A DNA stretch of 51,569 nt. Source: Myxococcales bacterium. GTDB taxonomy: Bacteria > Myxococcota_A > Polyangia > Haliangiales > Haliangiaceae. Each line of letters opens with the position of its first letter. Within the stretch, counting starts at the first letter, position 1. Positions 20,145 to 29,046 of the stretch are shown in pieces. A model generated the notes under the pieces. It had not been told where the DNA came from and did no database searches. It was given only the letters and a program-made list of their open reading frames with translations. Both the position numbers and the translations under genes were made by a program. The stretch covers positions 1-51,569 of the forward strand of contig CANKMW010000065.1 in the NCBI GenBank assembly GCA_947483555.1. The letters run 5' to 3'.

Positions 20145-20753
20145 GTGCCCACTCGTCCCGACCTCCGAGACATCACCACCGGCGTCCGTGACGCGCTCGG
20201 CGATAGCGATCGCGATGCCCTGCTCGAGATGCTGACGTTCCTGATCAAGGAGTACGTGGTCGACGGGCCACCGCCGATGCTGATCCACCAGGCCGAGACG
20301 GTCGCGGATCTGAACCGGCTGAGCTTCCCGCAACTCATCACCGCCCTGCAGACCCGCCTCGATCTGCCCGAGCTGGCCTTGTTTGCGGTCGACGGCGAGC
20401 AGGTCTCGGTCCGCGTCGGGGGTGCGATGCACGCCTTGATCCCGGGGCGAGCCGCAGCCACCGCGGCCGAGCTGCCACGACCGGCGGCCGGCGTTCGCGT
20501 CGTCGAGACCACGCTCCAGCAGCGGCCGGCGCCCGCCGCGCCGGTCGCCCCGATGGCGCCGAGCACGACCGTGACCGAGCGCGCCGCGGCCCCGCCACCG
20601 GCGCGCGGGCTGTCGGTCCGCGGCCAGCCGTCCGGCGACGCCGCGCCCGCCGCGCCCGCCGCGCCCGCCGCGCCCGCCGCGACGCCGTCGGACAAGTCCG
20701 AGAGCGGGGGCGACGACGCCTCGGCGCGGTTCAGCCTCCTGGAGCTCGACTGA
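20145..20753 (+). CDS. Unknown protein with Ala/Pro-rich tail
   Basis: A 202-aa protein of no recognised family. Residues 1-105 are a compact helical domain (TTGVRDALGDSDRDALLEML) followed by a short beta segment (ELALFAVDGEQVSVRVGG). The rest is a disordered linker with AAP repeats ending in FSLLELD, possibly a docking peptide. The GTG at 20145 was chosen because it follows a GAGG site just after the pentapeptide stop; an ATG at 20103 would overlap that gene. The stop overlaps the TPR gene start by 1 nt. Confidence 0.6.
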   Translation: MPTRPDLRDITTGVRDALGDSDRDALLEMLTFLIKEYVVDGPPPMLIHQAETVADLNRLSFPQLITALQTRLDLPELALFAVDGEQVSVRVGGAMHALIPGRAAATAAELPRPAAGVRVVETTLQQRPAPAAPVAPMAPSTTVTERAAAPPPARGLSVRGQPSGDAAPAAPAAPAAPAATPSDKSESGGDDASARFSLLELD

Positions 20754-21178
20754 TGAGCCACGTCGCGCGCCGCTACTACGATCGCGGCATGACGGCGCTT
20801 GGCATCGGTGACGTCCAGGGCGCCGTCGAGCAGCTGCAAGCGGCGCTCGATCTGCTGCCGACCTTCGGCAACGCGCGGGTCGCGTTCGCGGTCGCGCTGG
20901 CCCGATTCGGCGACTGCCCCCGGGCCGCCGGCGTGTTGCGATCGGGGCTCGCGCGCTCGTCGCCGGTGTCGGCGGCGGCGATGCAGGCGACGCTCGGCGA
21001 CGTGCTCACGCTGGGCGGCGACTTCTTCGGCGCCGAGGAAGCCTTCCGCCTGGCTGGCGAGCAGCCCGGGTTCGAGGCCCGCGCGGCGTCGGGGCTGGCC
21101 CGGGTCTACGCCAAGCTCGGCCGCTACGCCGACTCGGTGGCCGCCCTCAAGCGTGCGGCCACGCTGGCGCGAACCTGA
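20753..21178 (+). CDS. TPR-like protein
   Basis: A 141-aa helical protein with three to four TPR-like repeats, for example YYDRGMTALGIGDVQGAVEQ and ARVYAKLGRYADSVAALKRA. TPRs form superhelices that bind partner peptides, so it may be an adaptor of the cluster. Its start is fused to the previous stop. It is the last plus-strand gene of the run and converges with the PP2C gene at 2 bp distance. Confidence 0.75.
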   Translation: MSHVARRYYDRGMTALGIGDVQGAVEQLQAALDLLPTFGNARVAFAVALARFGDCPRAAGVLRSGLARSSPVSAAAMQATLGDVLTLGGDFFGAEEAFRLAGEQPGFEARAASGLARVYAKLGRYADSVAALKRAATLART

Positions 21179-21180
21179 CG

Positions 21181-21996
21181 TCAGTACGCTTGCTGGCGGT
21201 AGGGGTATTGCGCCGCCGCCGGGGCCCACAGCGTGTCGAGGAACGCCTGGGCGAGCACGACGGTGATGTTGTCGGAGCCGCCGTTGTTGTTGGCGGCGCG
21301 GACCAGGTTCTCGGCCGTGACCTCGAGCGGGTCGCCGGCGGTCATGATCTCGCGGACCATCCAGTCGTCGACCAGATCCGACAGCCCATCACAGCACAGC
21401 AGGTAGACGTCGCCGTGCTCCATCGGCAGCGTGTTGTGCTCGATCTCGACGGCGGCGTCGAGGCCGACGGCACGGATGATCACGTTGGAGGTCGCCGGAC
21501 CGAGCTGGCCGATCAGGTCGGGGCGATCCTGGTACAGGTTGCGCAGCGAGTGGTCGCGGGTGAGCGGATGGAACTGACCCTGGCGCAGCAGGTAGCCTCG
21601 CGAGTCGCCGCAGTGGCCGATGTGGAGCGTCGGACCGTCGACGCGAAAGCCGACCGCGGTGGTGCCCATGCCGTGACAGCTGGGATCGATCTGGGCGCGC
21701 TGAAAGACGGCCACGTTGGCGGCCTTCATGGCGGCGACCAGCGGGTCCTGGCCGGGCGCCGGAGCGGGATCGTTGGTCTTGAGCGAGTGGACGATGGTGC
21801 GGATCGCCAGATCGGATGCGACCTGCCCCGACGCGTGGCCGCCCATGCCGTCACACACGATGTACACCCCGAGGAAGTCGTCGAAGTACATCGCGTCCTC
21901 GTTCTGGGTACGCTGGACGCCTACATCGGTACGACCGACTCCGCGGAGCACGAACTGGTCGATGGCCACCACCCGTGGTTCGTCGGCCTGCGTCAC
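21181..21996 (-). CDS. PP2C-family Ser/Thr phosphatase
   Basis: A 271-aa PPM/PP2C phosphatase. The metal-binding and core motifs are present: RTQNEDAM near residue 31, VCDGMGGHASG near 48-58, HCGDSRGYLLR near 130, LLCCDGLSDLV, and GGSDNITVVLA near the end. It is soluble, without a TM segment. Together with the kinase at 22803 it should control the phosphothreonine state of local proteins, like PppA with PpkA in type VI secretion; this assignment is inference from proximity. The GTG at 21996 has GAGGA 4 nt upstream. The protein is the last product of the minus-strand kinase operon. Confidence 0.93.
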   Translation of the reverse strand: MTQADEPRVVAIDQFVLRGVGRTDVGVQRTQNEDAMYFDDFLGVYIVCDGMGGHASGQVASDLAIRTIVHSLKTNDPAPAPGQDPLVAAMKAANVAVFQRAQIDPSCHGMGTTAVGFRVDGPTLHIGHCGDSRGYLLRQGQFHPLTRDHSLRNLYQDRPDLIGQLGPATSNVIIRAVGLDAAVEIEHNTLPMEHGDVYLLCCDGLSDLVDDWMVREIMTAGDPLEVTAENLVRAANNNGGSDNITVVLAQAFLDTLWAPAAAQYPYRQQAY

Positions 21997-22057
21997 GTCG
22001 TCCTCGCGGAGCGCATGAGATGCATCGGTAGTACGGGGGCCACGGCTGGATCCTTCC

Positions 22058-22786
22058 CTAGCCCTGGCGCGCCTTCACGAGCGCCTGGACGACCGCCAGG
22101 TGCTCGGACCACGGCGCGCGCATGAGGCGGCGGCCGACCGCCCGCGCCTCGACCCCCTGCGGAAACAACGGCTCGGCCCACTCGATCGCGATCCGCGCGC
22201 GCATGATCTCTCGCGACTCTTTCAGCGGATCGAGGTCGGGCAGGTCGTCGAACGGACTCTCCAGGCGGAGCTCGAAGTCGGTGATCGGACGGTAGAGGTC
22301 GCGGAGCAGCGCCTGCGGCGCGTTGTGCTTGGCGAGGATGTCGTTGAGGTCGGCGGGCAGATCGTAGGACCGCTCGTCGGAGATCGGCTCTTCGGCAGAC
22401 TGTCGCTCGAGCTGGTGGCGGACCAGGGGGAGCACGATGGTCTCGTCGATGACGACGCGGATCGGTGGCCGCGCGACCGGCAGCGGCCGCGCCGTCTCGT
22501 GACGCTCGATGTGGCGCACGAACGCCGGATCGGCGGCCGCGCAGGCCTTCGCGCGCCGTTGCTGCGCCTCCTGGAATGCCGTCGTCTCCGCGTCCTCAAT
22601 CGCCGCCGTCGTGGCCTGGTCTTCGATGAGCGCCGCGTTGGGGCGGTCGAACCAGCTCGACAGCTCGGCCAGCGTCGCCGGATCGAGGTCCGCCTCGACC
22701 TCGGCGCGTGGGCGCGTCAGCAGATCTTTCGCGCGCAGGTCGTTGGTGCGCGGCGGTCGGGCGTCGTGATCGTCGTCGGTCGACAC
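22058..22786 (-). CDS. Unknown protein between kinase and phosphatase
   Basis: A 242-aa protein, acidic and mostly helical, with no signal peptide or TM segment. No domain is recognised. A conserved-looking start DLRAKDLLTRPRAEVEADLD and a C-terminal segment WSEHLAVVQALVKARQG can be described. The GTG at 22786 was chosen because it lies 16 bp after the kinase stop and follows GGGAA. It sits in one operon with kinase and phosphatase, so it may be a regulator or substrate. Confidence 0.65.
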   Translation of the reverse strand: MSTDDDHDARPPRTNDLRAKDLLTRPRAEVEADLDPATLAELSSWFDRPNAALIEDQATTAAIEDAETTAFQEAQQRRAKACAAADPAFVRHIERHETARPLPVARPPIRVVIDETIVLPLVRHQLERQSAEEPISDERSYDLPADLNDILAKHNAPQALLRDLYRPITDFELRLESPFDDLPDLDPLKESREIMRARIAIEWAEPLFPQGVEARAVGRRLMRAPWSEHLAVVQALVKARQG

Positions 22787-22802
22787 TCGGGTTCCCGGGT
22801 TT

Positions 22803-24392
22803 CTAGAGCTGGAGGACCACGATGTAGGCCAGCGCACCGGTGGCGACGCCGACCAGGATGCTCACGATCCAGAACGTCGGCGAGGCGCCCGCCGGCGCCT
22901 CGCCAGCCATCGGCAGTCCCGGGCCGCCGCGCTGGGCGACCGAGACCACGCCTTCGCTGTCCTGGAGCATCATCGTCTTCTGCGGCGCGCCCGGCGGCAT
23001 CCCCTGGCCGGGCATCCCCTGGCCGGGCATTCCGTGGCCGGGCATTCCGTGGCCGGGCATTCCGTGGCCGGGCGGCCCATGGCCGTGCTGGGGCCCGTGC
23101 CCTGGAGGCATGCCCAGCCCTGGTGGCATGCCCAGCCCGGGCGCCATACCGCCGTGCTGCCCACCCATCGGCGGCGGTGGTCCGCCCATCGGCGGCATTC
23201 CACCCGGCGCTTGCGGCAGGCCACCGGCGGCCAGCGGAGACATGGCCATCATCGTCTTCTGCGCGGCTCCGGCGGCGACGTAGCCGCCCGGTGGCGGCGG
23301 TCCAGGGCCGCCACCGCCGCCTTGTTGCGGCGGACCCTGTTGCGGCGGCGGAAACCCTCCTGGCATCCCGGCCATCATCGTCTTCTGAGCCGATCCCGCC
23401 TGCTGGTACGGTGGCGCGCCCGGCGGGGGCCCTATCGCAGGTGGAGGGCCCATGCCCGGCGGCGCGGGATGCCCCATCGGTCCCATCGCCGGCCCCTGCG
23501 CGATCATCGTCCTCGGGACGCCGCCACCGCCGATGCTGCCGCCGCCCTGGTTGAGCTCGGCGAACACCTGCTGGCAGTGCTGCATCATGTCGCCGGCCGA
23601 CGCGTAGCGGCGGGCGGGATCCTTCTCGAGCGCACGCTTGACGATGGCGGTGAGGTTGGCCGGCAGGTGCGGCGGCAGCGGCGGAACCTCGCTGCGCAGG
23701 TGCATCTGCAGCACCGTCATGGGGTTGTCGTCATTGAACGGCACCTTGCCGGCGAGCATCTCGTAGCCGAGCACGCCGAGGGCGTACAGATCGCTGCGCG
23801 CGTCGAGGGGCAGGCCGCGGCCCTGCTCGGGCGACATGTACTGCGGGGTTCCGAACACCACGCCGGCCTGGGTCTTCATGCGGTCGTTGTCCTGCAGGAG
23901 CTTGGCGACCGAGAAGTCGAGCAGCTTCACGAAGTCGGGTGAGCCCGCCATGTTGAGCAGGAACACGTTGTCGGGCTTGATGTCGCGATGGATGATGCCG
24001 ATGGCATGGGCCTCGGCGAGCGAGGCACAGCATTGAATGAGGATCTTGGCGACCCGGCTGGGCGCCATCGGTCCCTGCGAGATCGCGCCGCGCAGGACCT
24101 GGCCCTCGAGGAACTCCATCGACAGGAAGTAGCGGCCGTCCTGCCCCTGCCCGAAGTCGAACATGCGGATCGTGTTGGGGTGCTGAAGCCGCGAGCAGGC
24201 GCGCGCCTCGTTGCTGAAGCGCTGCACCCAGCTCGGATCCGACGCCATCTGCGGGTTGAGGACCTTGATCGCGATCACGCGGTCGATCGAGACCTGGCGC
24301 GCCTTGTAGACCACCCCCATGCCGCCTTCGCCGATACGAGCCAGGATCTCGTAGCGGCCGTCGAATACCTTACCGATGAAGGGATCTTGCAC
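22803..24392 (-). CDS. Membrane Ser/Thr kinase with KTMM-repeat tail
   Basis: A 529-aa protein. The kinase domain spans about 13-270: glycine loop GEGGMG (21-26), Lys43, HRDIKPDN (135-142), and GTPQYMSPEQ in the activation segment. The metal-binding motif reads DFS (159-161) in place of DFG, which may lower activity. A long Gly/Pro/Met-rich region follows, with QKTMM at Thr338, Thr380 and Thr473 and a related RTMI at Thr295, then a C-terminal TM helix (about 505-525). These Thr motifs resemble those beside the FHA domains of neighbouring genes and may be FHA-docking sites. It lies 20 bp after the lipoprotein gene. The GTG start is the only one fitting the kinase N-terminus. Confidence 0.92.
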   Translation of the reverse strand: MQDPFIGKVFDGRYEILARIGEGGMGVVYKARQVSIDRVIAIKVLNPQMASDPSWVQRFSNEARACSRLQHPNTIRMFDFGQGQDGRYFLSMEFLEGQVLRGAISQGPMAPSRVAKILIQCCASLAEAHAIGIIHRDIKPDNVFLLNMAGSPDFVKLLDFSVAKLLQDNDRMKTQAGVVFGTPQYMSPEQGRGLPLDARSDLYALGVLGYEMLAGKVPFNDDNPMTVLQMHLRSEVPPLPPHLPANLTAIVKRALEKDPARRYASAGDMMQHCQQVFAELNQGGGSIGGGGVPRTMIAQGPAMGPMGHPAPPGMGPPPAIGPPPGAPPYQQAGSAQKTMMAGMPGGFPPPQQGPPQQGGGGGPGPPPPGGYVAAGAAQKTMMAMSPLAAGGLPQAPGGMPPMGGPPPPMGGQHGGMAPGLGMPPGLGMPPGHGPQHGHGPPGHGMPGHGMPGHGMPGQGMPGQGMPPGAPQKTMMLQDSEGVVSVAQRGGPGLPMAGEAPAGASPTFWIVSILVGVATGALAYIVVLQL

Positions 24393-24412
24393 GTGCGACG
24401 GCGTCCTTGCAG

Positions 24413-25546
24413 CTACCGGTTCACGCAGGGCGCCTTCATGCGCACGCGTGCACCCTCGGGAATGGCCGACGCGGCGACCTTCACCTTGGCCACCGAGGCC
24501 GGGTTGGTCGCCACCGAGACGGTGAACTTCGAGCCCCGGATCGGGGTGTCGTTTTCGTCGAGGAGCTCGCCGGTCCAGCCCTTGTCGACGCCGTCGCTCT
24601 TGCCGGCGTTGATCGTGATCGTGGTGTTGTCGCCGTCAGGCACCTCGTTGGTGACCTCGGCGATCACGTCGGGCGGACAGAACCGGTCGCAGTTGGGGTT
24701 CTTCTTCTTGTCCTCGACCGGCATCGCGGCCTTGCAGGGCGGGAAGTCAACCGACTTGCACTTCTTGAACTTGCGATCGGCCGGGTTCGGGCACGGCATC
24801 GACTCGAGGCACGACGGGATCTCCGGATCGGGCGGGGTCGGGCACACGCCGGCGCACGCTGGCCACGCCGGGTCGGCCGGCGCCGGGCAGATCGACGCGC
24901 AGGCCGGGTTCTTCTTGTCGAACGACGTCGGGGTGCACTCGACCGGTGGCGCCGGGACCGCCGCCAGCTTGGGCGGATCGGCGATCGACTCCTTGAGCCA
25001 GTCGAAGGTATCGACCGGCACCGAGGTCGCGAACTGCACGGTGACGGTGTACTTGCCGGCGTCGCCGCGCTTCTGCGCGTAGACCTGCAGGAAGTACTTC
25101 CCCTTCGCGTTCTCGATCGTCAGCTCCTTCTGGCGTTTCTTGGAACGCTTGGGGAGCGGCTTGGTCTCGGCGACCACGTGGTTCCACTGGTTGAGGACGG
25201 CGAACGACAGGTCGAGCCCCGGCCGCGGCGGCGTCCAGACCAGCTTGACGGTCATGGTACCGACCTGGTCCTTGGGCAACTCGAAGGTCTTCCAGTCGAC
25301 GCGATCGCCGCCTGGATAGGTGACGACGCCGCGCGCCATCCCTTCGTTGTTGGCCAGGGTGACCTCGATGGCGCCGTCGGACTTGCCGTCCTCGCCGGTC
25401 TTGGCGTCCTGTTTGATGTTCTTGGGGCAACCCGCGAGCGCGAACCCGGCCAACAGCGTGGCGGCGAGCGCCCAAGGGAAGACACCGGTGGACGCGCCGC
25501 GTAGAGCGGCCGACCTCCCCCGGCGGAGCGTCGGAACCCGAACCAT
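24413..25546 (-). CDS. Cys-rich lipoprotein of the kinase operon
   Basis: A 377-aa protein. A long basic N-region and hydrophobic stretch end in the lipobox LAGC near residue 39, so it is probably an exported lipoprotein. A beta-sandwich-like part (KLVWTPPRPGLDLSFAVLNQWN) follows. Next is a Cys/Pro-rich linker of about 90 residues with paired CP motifs. The C-terminal domain (about 300-377) resembles the end of the two lipoproteins upstream, with TITINAGKSDGVDKGWTG. The ATG at 25546 was preferred because it directly starts the signal sequence. It may be an envelope sensor feeding the kinase; this is inference. Confidence 0.75.
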   Translation of the reverse strand: MVRVPTLRRGRSAALRGASTGVFPWALAATLLAGFALAGCPKNIKQDAKTGEDGKSDGAIEVTLANNEGMARGVVTYPGGDRVDWKTFELPKDQVGTMTVKLVWTPPRPGLDLSFAVLNQWNHVVAETKPLPKRSKKRQKELTIENAKGKYFLQVYAQKRGDAGKYTVTVQFATSVPVDTFDWLKESIADPPKLAAVPAPPVECTPTSFDKKNPACASICPAPADPAWPACAGVCPTPPDPEIPSCLESMPCPNPADRKFKKCKSVDFPPCKAAMPVEDKKKNPNCDRFCPPDVIAEVTNEVPDGDNTTITINAGKSDGVDKGWTGELLDENDTPIRGSKFTVSVATNPASVAKVKVAASAIPEGARVRMKAPCVNR

Positions 25547-25614
25547 GACGGGATCTTGCGGCGAACCCTCCGTCGGTGCAAGGCCCGGCGTCGGATACTT
25601 CCGCTCGATGGTCG

Positions 25615-26553
25615 TCACTTCAGTCTGATCAGGACGCCGCCGGCGCCGCGGACGTCTTCGGCAGCGGCCTTGACCACCGCCCGGCAGGTCGACGGCCCAC
25701 ATCCGGTGAGGGTGAACCCGGAGTTGCGCACCCCCTTGACCGAGCCCTTGAGGCCGTTCTCGAGACCATCCGAGGTTCCGCCGGCGATGGTGATCTTGGT
25801 GCCCGATCCGTCGGGCTGGATATCGCTGATCTCGGCCATGATCGATCCACCGCCGCCGCCGGCCGGCGGGTCGGGGGTGGTCGGCGGGCGCGGCGGGCGC
25901 GGCGGGCGTGGCCCGCTTGGTGGCCGGGGCGGCTTCTTGTCCTCGGGCGCGTCATCGAGGGGCGGGATCGCGGCCAGCGAATCGACGAAGGCGACCTGGT
26001 TGGGGAAGTCCGACTTCCACGCCACCTCACCACGCGCGAACCCGACCTTGAGGTCAACGTCGGCGGAGTCGAGGCGACCCTGCAGATACACGTGGATCAG
26101 GTAGCGGCCCTCGGGCAGCTCCTTGAGCGTGCGCTGCTTCTTGAGCTCGTGGGCGTCGTCGGCCTCGAGGTCGCTCTTGGCGAGCACGTTCCACGACGTG
26201 CCGTCGAGAATCTCGAGCGCGACGTCCATGTCGAGCTCGCCCTCGCCCTCGCCCTCCTCGTCGCCGCCGCCGCCACCGCCGCCGCTGCCGGGCGTCACCT
26301 CGATCTGGACGTCGAGGGTTCCGGAACCCGGGAGATCCACGGCCAGCCACTTCGCGCGCTTGTAGCGGGCGTAGTCGAGGTCGAGGTCAGCCTTGGCGGC
26401 GTTCTTCTCGAGCTTGAGGACCTTGGCCTTCTCCCACGGCCGCGGCTTCTTGCCCTTGTAGCCGCCGTGGGCGGGCACCTGCGTGCCACCGCACCCGACG
26501 AGGAAACCCAGCACCAGCAGGCACGACGACGATCCCGTCACGGCGCGCATCAT
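25615..26553 (-). CDS. Lipoprotein, tandem duplicate A
   Basis: A 312-aa lipoprotein with lipobox LVGC near residue 21. It closely matches its neighbour at 26607, sharing GGYKGKKPRPWEKAKVLKLEKNAAKADLDLDYARYKRA. The middle has a Gly/Glu-rich linker, a strand-rich EGRYLIHVYLQGRLDSADVD segment and a Pro/Arg-rich stretch. The C-terminal domain (ITIAGGTSDGLENGLKGSVKG) has one CGPSTC pair. The function is unknown. Two adjacent ATGs (26553 and 26550) follow a GAGG site; either may be used. Confidence 0.75.
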   Translation of the reverse strand: MMRAVTGSSSCLLVLGFLVGCGGTQVPAHGGYKGKKPRPWEKAKVLKLEKNAAKADLDLDYARYKRAKWLAVDLPGSGTLDVQIEVTPGSGGGGGGGDEEGEGEGELDMDVALEILDGTSWNVLAKSDLEADDAHELKKQRTLKELPEGRYLIHVYLQGRLDSADVDLKVGFARGEVAWKSDFPNQVAFVDSLAAIPPLDDAPEDKKPPRPPSGPRPPRPPRPPTTPDPPAGGGGGSIMAEISDIQPDGSGTKITIAGGTSDGLENGLKGSVKGVRNSGFTLTGCGPSTCRAVVKAAAEDVRGAGGVLIRLK

Positions 26554-26606
26554 CCTCGAAAACTACCACGACGGCGGCGCGGCGGCGGCCACCGTCACGT
26601 GAGCGT

Positions 26607-27542
26607 TCACTTGAGCTTGATGATCACCCCGGCGGCGCCGCGGACGTCCTCGGCCGGCGCCTTGACGAGCGCCCGGCACGTCGACGGGCCGCAGCCGCTG
26701 AGCCGGAAGCTGGAGTTGCGGACCCCCTTCACCGAACCGCTGAGGCCATTCTCCAGGCCGTCGCCGGTGCCGCCGGCGATGGTGATCTTGGTGCCGCCCG
26801 ACGCGTCGGTCTGGATGTCGCTGATCTCGGCCATGACCGCGCCGCCGCCGCCGCCGCCGGTGTCCTTGTCCTTGTCCTTGTCCTTGACCTTGTCGGTCGT
26901 GACGCGGGTGACCCCGGTCCGCTTCTTGGCCACCACCGGCGCGGGCGCGTCGTCGATCGGCGGGATGGCGGCCAGGGAGTCGACGAAGGCGACCTGGTTT
27001 GGAAAGTCCGACTTCCAGGCCAGCTCGCCGCGGGCGAAGCTGACCTTGACGTCGATATCGGCGCTGTCGAGGCGGCCCTGCAGGTAGAGGTGGATGAAGT
27101 AGCGGCCCTCGGGAAGCTCGGTGAGCCGATGCTGCTTCTTGAGCTCGTGGGCGTCGTCGGCCTCGAGGTTGCTCCTGGCGAGCACGTTCCACGACGTGCC
27201 GTCGAGGATCTCGAAGCCGACGTCCATGTCCTGTTCCTCGCCCTCGCCCTCGCCGTCGTCCTCACCACCGCCACCGCCACCGCTGCCCGGGGTGACCTCG
27301 ATCTGGACCTCGAGCGTGCCCGGTCCGGACAGATCGACCGCCAGCCATCGGGCGCGCTTGAAGCGGGCGTAGTCGAGGTCGACGTCGGCCTTGGCCGCGT
27401 TCTTCTCGAGCTTGAGGACCTTGGGCTTGTCCCACGGCCGGGGCTTCTTGCCCTTGTACCCGCTGTGCGTGGGCACCTGGGCGCCACCGCAGCCGAACCC
27501 GAACGTCATCGCCAGGACGAGCAATACCAGCACGCGAGTCAT
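26607..27542 (-). CDS. Lipoprotein, tandem duplicate B
   Basis: A 311-aa paralogue of the protein at 25615, with lipobox FGFGC near residue 18 and the same three-part layout: basic N-terminal domain, Gly/Glu linker and beta region, and a C-terminal domain with SGCGPSTC. The main difference is a Lys/Asp repeat (KDKDKDKD) where the other copy has a Pro/Arg-rich stretch. It is the first gene of the presumed operon running to the PP2C gene. No enzyme motif is seen. Confidence 0.75.
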   Translation of the reverse strand: MTRVLVLLVLAMTFGFGCGGAQVPTHSGYKGKKPRPWDKPKVLKLEKNAAKADVDLDYARFKRARWLAVDLSGPGTLEVQIEVTPGSGGGGGGEDDGEGEGEEQDMDVGFEILDGTSWNVLARSNLEADDAHELKKQHRLTELPEGRYFIHLYLQGRLDSADIDVKVSFARGELAWKSDFPNQVAFVDSLAAIPPIDDAPAPVVAKKRTGVTRVTTDKVKDKDKDKDTGGGGGGAVMAEISDIQTDASGGTKITIAGGTGDGLENGLSGSVKGVRNSSFRLSGCGPSTCRALVKAPAEDVRGAAGVIIKLK

Positions 27543-27582
27543 GGCGCTGAAGGTAGCATCAGCCGGGACCCGGTGACGCTCG

Positions 27583-29025
27583 CTAGCGCGCGCCGGCGGC
27601 GGGGACGCCGATCGGGGCGGCGCCTTGCGATGCTGGCGGGCCGGCGGACCAGGCGGCCATGCGGCGGTGGCTGATCGCCATCGTCAGCGACGCCTTCAGC
27701 GCCAGCGCGTCGCGCATGCGAGCGACGCGGTGCGGCGGGTGCTTGAAGAAGTTCCGATCGAGGGCCGGGTCGTCACCGTAGGCGCGCACGATCTCGGCTT
27801 CGTTCCAGCTGGTCGGGAACGGGAGGTACTCGAGCGGCGCCTCGCGGATCCACCAGCCGGTGAAGTCGAAGCGCTCGTGGTTGCGGTCGTAGACCTGGGT
27901 GCCCGGGTACGGGACCACGACGCCGCGAGCGTTGAAGCCGCCCGCGATCGAGGCGGCGCTGTCGAGGAACGCCATGGTGGCGTCGAGCTCGGCGTCGGTC
28001 TCGTCCGGCCAGCCGAACATGAGGTTCACGACCGTGTGGATGCCAAGGTCGGCGCACCACGACAGCACGTCGAGGACGCGCTCGACGGTGACCCCCTTGC
28101 CGATGCGCAGCAACATGCCCGGGTCGGCGCTCTCCATCCCGATGTCGACGCCGCCACATCCGGCCCGCTTCATGGCGGCGAGCACGTCGCGATCGAGGTG
28201 CGCCGGGTGGGCGGTGCAGGTCCACCCCACCGGCTCGCCGATGGCGATGATCGCCTCGCACAGCTCGTGGACGCGGCGCCGCCCGACGGCGAACGAATCG
28301 TCGAAGAACGAGAACGCACTCAGGCCGTGCTGGCTGCGCAGCAGCGCGACCTCGCTCGCCACCGAGGCGGCGCTGCGGTAGCGGAAGCGGCGCCCGGTGA
28401 CGTCGTTGGAGCAGAACGTGCACGCCTGCGGGCAGCCGCGGCTCGACAGGATCCCGGCCGGCGCCAGCCCGACGCCGGGTACCCGGGGCTCGTACCAGGA
28501 CGGATCGAACAGATCGAGCGCCGACAGCGGGGGCGCCAGGCGGTCGAGGTCCATGAGGAACGGTCGGATCGGATTGTGGCGAACCATGCCGCGGTCGAGC
28601 CACGACAGGCCGGCGACGTCGGCGGCGCCGCGGCGGCCGTCGACCACCTCGGCGAGCTCGACCAGCGCGTCCTCACCTTCGCCGCGGATGACCCAGCGAA
28701 AGCCGTGGCCGAACGGCTCGTCGGGCACGATGGTCGCGTGCGGCCCGCCGGCGACCAGCGTGAAGCGCTCGGCCAGCGCGTCCGCCAGCGCGTACGCGGG
28801 CTGCACGTGCAGGGTCTTGAGATGCAGGCCGACCAGGTCGGGGGCGAAGGCGGCGGCGCGGGCGGCGATGGTGTCGTGATCGCGCGGCGCGTGCGGCGTC
28901 GAGGCGTCGTACACCGCGACCTCGTGGCCAGCGGAGCGCAGCGCGGCCGCCAGGTGGCAGAACGAAAGGAGCGGGGTCCGCACCGGTTCCGGCGACGGCG
29001 GGTTGATGAGGAAGACGCGGGCCAC
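27583..29025 (-). CDS. B12-binding radical SAM enzyme
   Basis: A 480-aa protein. Residues 1-130 form a Rossmann-like cobalamin-binding domain (VFLINPPSPEPVRTPLL, GHEVAVYDA, AGGPHATIVPDE). The radical SAM domain follows with SSRGCPQACTFCS, giving the CxxxCxxC cluster site near residue 195, and FFDDSFAV downstream. A C-terminal helical extension ends the protein. Such enzymes carry out radical methylations or C-C bond chemistry on many substrates; the substrate cannot be read from sequence. The GTG start lies 21 bp after the methyltransferase stop, so the two are probably co-transcribed. Confidence 0.9.
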   Translation of the reverse strand: MARVFLINPPSPEPVRTPLLSFCHLAAALRSAGHEVAVYDASTPHAPRDHDTIAARAAAFAPDLVGLHLKTLHVQPAYALADALAERFTLVAGGPHATIVPDEPFGHGFRWVIRGEGEDALVELAEVVDGRRGAADVAGLSWLDRGMVRHNPIRPFLMDLDRLAPPLSALDLFDPSWYEPRVPGVGLAPAGILSSRGCPQACTFCSNDVTGRRFRYRSAASVASEVALLRSQHGLSAFSFFDDSFAVGRRRVHELCEAIIAIGEPVGWTCTAHPAHLDRDVLAAMKRAGCGGVDIGMESADPGMLLRIGKGVTVERVLDVLSWCADLGIHTVVNLMFGWPDETDAELDATMAFLDSAASIAGGFNARGVVVPYPGTQVYDRNHERFDFTGWWIREAPLEYLPFPTSWNEAEIVRAYGDDPALDRNFFKHPPHRVARMRDALALKASLTMAISHRRMAAWSAGPPASQGAAPIGVPAAGAR

Positions 29026-29046
29026 GAGCAGGACTCCGACTCCAGT

